From NCBI GenBank assembly GCA_947846985.1, contig CANTUZ010000005.1, forward strand, positions 24,896,389 through 24,960,388: a stretch of 64,000 bases of DNA. The letters are read 5' to 3'. The stretch comes from Fratercula arctica. Its lineage: Eukaryota > Chordata > Aves > Charadriiformes > Alcidae. Under the pieces are notes generated by a model that did not search any database, was not told the origin of the DNA, and was given only the letters and a program-made list of their open reading frames with translations. Shown here in pieces: positions 60,311 through 64,000 of this stretch (positions within the stretch are counted from its first letter, which is position 1; every line of letters begins with the position of its first letter). The translations under genes and the position numbers were made by a program.

Positions 60311-62105
60311 CCAAATGTGTGCCAAATACAGTCTGGACTTGGTCTCAGACCAGAATTTTCATCCTGGACCTTGGACTATGTTTTTGCAATCATCATGTGC
60401 AGATCTCAGTGTTACTGAGTAATCCTAGGCTCCCTCTACTCTACTAATCCAAACAAAGGGCCAAGACACAGATTCAGACACTGGTACATATGTCTTGCTG
60501 TTCGTCTGCATACTCTTTTGGATGGTTTTAATTTCTGCCAACTAGCACAGTTCCAGGAAATGCCTGGACACCAGGAACTGTTCTCATAAAAACTACAGAT
60601 GAGGCAAGTAAGTCCAGGAGGCTGCTATCTGTGACATACACTTTCTAGGAGTGACAAAAAAATAAAGCCCTGGAGAATTTTTTCTCCTACCATAGACATA
60701 GCCGATGTGACACAAATTTGGTCCAGATCACCAGGGCATTTCTAACAAATTACTAGGAGCACATTGAACAGAGTTTATGCCAGATTTCTGATTTTATGCC
60801 AGTTTTCTAACAGCTGGGAGAGGACACTCGGTATCTAATCCTATACAGGCTGTAAGAGAAAAATGGTCTTAAAAAATGTTTGAAATGCAATCAACAGAGC
60901 CAGTTTGCACCAGTTAATATTCTGTCAAGTGGAAAGATCGCTTCTTATCCAGTACCAAATGTCCTAAAACCAGGGTGTTGTTTTGTTTTATAAACTCATA
61001 TTCTGAAAACATTTTCTAAGTGAATATTTTGTGTGTATAAATTCTGTGTTTCTTTTGGTCTCTTCCGGTCCTATTTTCCAGTTATATTATTACAGTCATT
61101 TCAGCCAACTGCAAAAATGTACACAACAGCAACCACACTTTTCTCCTGCAGTCCAAAGAAGAATTTTCTATCAAGAAAGATGGATGACCTGTTGTAATTA
61201 TAATGCACTATACCTTGTGTAGTTAAAAAAATAAAATAAAAAACAAAACAAAACAAAACTGAAAAATTGTGGTAAACCAGGGCACCAGGAACATTTTTAT
61301 AAACTGAATTTTTCTGAAAATATAGGTCTATTCTAAATGTATCAGTATTCAGAAAACCACTCCATGTCTTATATAGATGGATTTTGATTATATTTTCTCA
61401 TTCCAATTTACCCTCAAATAAATAACCATGCATGGAGGTTGGAGCCTTGAGGAGAGATTCCCCACGACTTCAACCCAGAGTCACCAATGGCTTTTAGTCT
61501 CTCTATATATATTTTATTAGAACATTCAAATAATAACCTAAAAATTAAATAATTCTTTCAGCTGAGAAAAGTCAGCACTGTTAAGCAAGAAAGACTGAAC
61601 TGAAGATTCAGCAGCAATCTTCCTTTCCATCCATCTGCATCTTCAAAATAAGTATCCTTTCAACAAACTTGGAAAGTTATCCAGGGTTAAGGCAGAATGT
61701 TTCTTGAGGAAGAAAGTACTGAGTAGGTTTTCATCCAATGACTTACCCAAGTTTTCAAGCAAATTCCTAAGAGAACACTTAGAATCTCCTTTGAAGGTAG
61801 CAATATAATAAATGACTGTGGGAAGCATCACATCTTTTAAGTCATTCTTGTTTCATGAATTCATGAATCTCAAGGGTATGACTAATATCCCAATGTGAAA
61901 AGAATTCTTAGGTGACTGTGGCTGATAACTTTATGTTTAGAAGTTGGCAGTGCTTCTCCTCAATCTAATGATAAATATGTTGAAGTGTCAAAGAGAAAGC
62001 ATATACCAGATTTATTATCAAAATTATTATTTCAAACTATTTTATATATATATATTCAGCTTTCAATATGTCTTCATACAATAAAAAATATCTTTTTTTG
62101 GTTAG
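60311..62105. other. AT-rich non-coding DNA
   Basis: No gene recognised. It holds an AAAAC/AAAAT tract at 61226-61259 and a short (TA)n at 62043-62055. Confidence 0.65.
61226..61259. repeat. (AAAAT/AAAAC)n tract
   Basis: A-rich pentamer units 'aaaataaaataaaa' change to 'aaaacaaaacaaaac'. Confidence 0.85.
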
Positions 62106-62133
62106 TGTTGTGGTTTGTCCTCAAACCAGGACA
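62106..62133. mobile_element. 28-bp LTR footprint: two LTR ends joined
   Basis: The stretch starts TGTTGTGGTTTG and ends CTCAAACCAGGACA. Those are the outer dozen bases of each end of the LTR family at 13145 and 35072, with the middle 320 or so bases missing. The flanks are GTTAG (62101-62105) and GTTAA (62134-62138), a 5-bp duplication with one mismatch. The simplest reading is an LTR insertion that later lost its interior. The piece also forms a 7-bp hairpin (TGGTTTG/CAAACCA), so chance or a different origin is possible. Confidence 0.45.
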
Positions 62134-63671
62134 GTTAAATTAAAATCCACAGTGCAACAAATGTTAATAAATTAAATATCATATTTCTGACATGAAATTA
62201 ACTTAGTCAGAGATGACATAAGACACATGGGAATTATTAGAAGCCTTTGTTAGAAGTTACCAGAAAAGCTTTATTGCAAAGTGCAGTAAAGATGAGGTAC
62301 TTGCCAATACATTTGAACCCATGAATGATAGTTGAACGAATTCATGTGCCAATTTCTATAAGAATCTGTTTACTATTTCTGCTGCTTCTGAATTAGTGCA
62401 ATGAGCATCTTGGGCCTCATCTCTGGTGCTTGTTGACACAAGTGTCAGTGTTCCATGAAAAGGTATGGTTGATATGAAGTGTTTCTCTTTTCTACTTTGT
62501 TTTGACATTTCTATTGATCTGGTTCACGCTTCATAATACAATTAAAAATCTGAAATAACTATAAGAGATACATGAATGAGTGGTAACTACAACAAATTAC
62601 TGTCCTTGCTTCATGTATTCTGAATATGATTGTTTCCACCAGCTGGTAAAGAAGGCTGTGGTTAATTTACCCATCACTTACATCCTGTTCCAATGCACAT
62701 TGAGGACAGGTGAAAGACAAAAAAGATGATGATTGCTATTCTACCAAAACATTTAAGTTAACAGAAGACCCAATGTATTTACTTTTTTTCTTTTTTCTTG
62801 AGGTACAGGCTCCTAGAATCAGGGAAAGATCAGTTTTAGTTAAAAACCAACCAAACAAAAAAACCCGCCAAAACAAAACAAAAAAACTCTCCATCTATGT
62901 AAAAGTAGTAAAGGCTAAAATATTAGATGGATAAGTGAAGGAAACCCTGAGGACATTGATTTTAAGCCAGCCTTTTGGGATTAGAAAAATTCTGAACACT
63001 TGGAGTTGTAATTACAAAGTATATATTTAAGAAAACTGAATCTACACTTTTTGTCCCTTCTCAGTTTCAATCAAATTTGTAGAGTTTGAAGTCATTGTTA
63101 TTCAAAGACTGATTTACCCAGTGACAACTGGCTCAGTATCTCCTTTCCAATCGGCTGACCCAAACTATTTTCTGTCTTCAAGGTATTTAGCTTAATATAA
63201 TTATTAATTCATGAAGTGCAGTGTTAAAGTAAGTCTCCATTTCTAAATAAACACTAAGTAAGCTAACTTAGTAACAAATGTAAGATTTCTGCAGCATTTT
63301 TTTGCTCAGTGGAAGCCATTGTTTCAGCATGACAGTTTCAGGACATAGAGTTTGTTTGAATAAAAAAGATGTGTTGTAATGATCTGTGAAAACCACTGTT
63401 GGTAGCCAAGTCCCAAGTATAATGGGAACTGGCAGGCATGTTGCTGGTGATTTGGCAAATCCAAGGGAGGATGAGCAAGACCCCTCAGATGGAAAATTAA
63501 GGGATATCTTATCTGGATATTTTGGTAAGCATTAAGAACTTTTTATGCAAGCTTGATTCATTCAAGCATATAAACAGAGAGTCATTTACAATTACATGAC
63601 TAGCTTAGGACACCCAAGCGTCCTCTGAGAGTAGAGCAGATAATAGCTGGTTGCCAGTAATGTCAGTGTGA
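62134..63671. other. AT-rich non-coding DNA
   Basis: No gene or repeat recognised. There is A/C-rich low complexity at 62843-62886. Confidence 0.65.
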
Positions 63672-63929
63672 GGCCAGCTGACCCTGAGAGGAGCTGCCGC
63701 CTTCTGCATTCCTGCAGGAGCTTTCCTGAGAGCTCACAGCAGCAAGTCGTTCTGCTACAGTGCAATGCGGTTTTGCTCTGCAGAAGAGAGTATCAGGAAA
63801 TACACGTGTTTCATGAAGGTCGAGCAAGATTGCAAAAACAAGTTCATGTGCTATTTCTTTTCTTTAAAATGTATGAAATTTCTATTGATGTCTCTTCACA
63901 GAAGCCATTTGAATTATGGTATGGATTAA
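63672..63929 (+). other. Cysteine-rich open frame, possible exon at window edge
   Basis: One plus-strand frame is open for 85 codons, from after a TGA at 63669-63671 to a TAA at 63927-63929. It holds seven cysteines, six of them between about residues 28 and 69. Acceptor-like sites lie inside it ('cattcctgcag' ending 63717 and 'ttttgctctgcag' ending 63783). The other frames are open too, and no clear donor follows. I do not recognise the family. Chance is the likeliest explanation. Confidence 0.18.
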
Positions 63930-64000
63930 TTTGGTTTAGTAATTATTCAATTCTAGGACACCCAGTGAAGTTCGTAATTGAAAACAAATCATGAACAGTT

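Noticed and set aside
1..64000. CRISPR arrays, prokaryotic operons, tRNA and rRNA genes
   Set aside because: I saw no regularly spaced direct repeats, no cloverleaf with A/B boxes and no rRNA landmark sequence. The DNA is plainly vertebrate.

Overview
This window is AT-rich vertebrate nuclear DNA, almost certainly from a bird. The evidence is the repeats. Short fragments ending in the CR1 tail (tandem copies of the octamer ATTCTGTG, next to the block around GGTTGGACTAGATGATCT) are scattered through it. There are also solo LTRs with the TGTCATGGTTT / AAACCAGGACA and TGTCCTGGTT / AAACCACGACA termini that are common in songbirds and their relatives. I see no bacterial features: no long ORF, ribosome-binding sites or operons. 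The species cannot be named from this sequence.

I found no protein-coding exon, tRNA, rRNA, snRNA or microRNA that I can defend. The longest open frames are about 100-130 codons. They lie in simple sequence, in LTR or CR1 DNA, or in unrecognised DNA with no homology I know. The window is best read as a gene desert or the inside of a very long intron. Three edge or GC-rich patches are the only places where an unannotated exon is even arguable: 14-252 on the minus strand, 58336-58760, and 63672-63929.

Layout: 1-260, GC-rich patch. 2207-2554, CpG-rich solo LTR with a perfect 5-bp target duplication. 4593-4653, the only clear sense-strand CR1 tail. 13145-13495 and 35072-35445, two solo LTRs of one family, each with its own perfect 5-bp duplication. 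15718-17325, two CR1 tails. 23405-23480, 45678-45824 and 51545-51592, much older LINE/CORE-SINE remnants. 26130-26450 and 36230-37330, unique sequence that looks like conserved regulatory DNA. 40174-40420, a CR1 abutting a TATC microsatellite. 47887-49455, the longest CR1, split by about 0.7 kb of unrelated DNA. 52517-54930, three degraded CR1 tails. 60251-60310, a full CRE palindrome upstream of a TATA-like box. 62106-62133, a 28-bp footprint that looks like the two ends of an LTR joined together.

Nothing here forms a pathway or operon. What can be read is a record of retrotransposon insertions laid over unique non-coding DNA that may hold enhancers. I did not find an undescribed biological system. 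The most checkable leads are the LTR footprint, the CRE/TATA arrangement and the two enhancer-like blocks.
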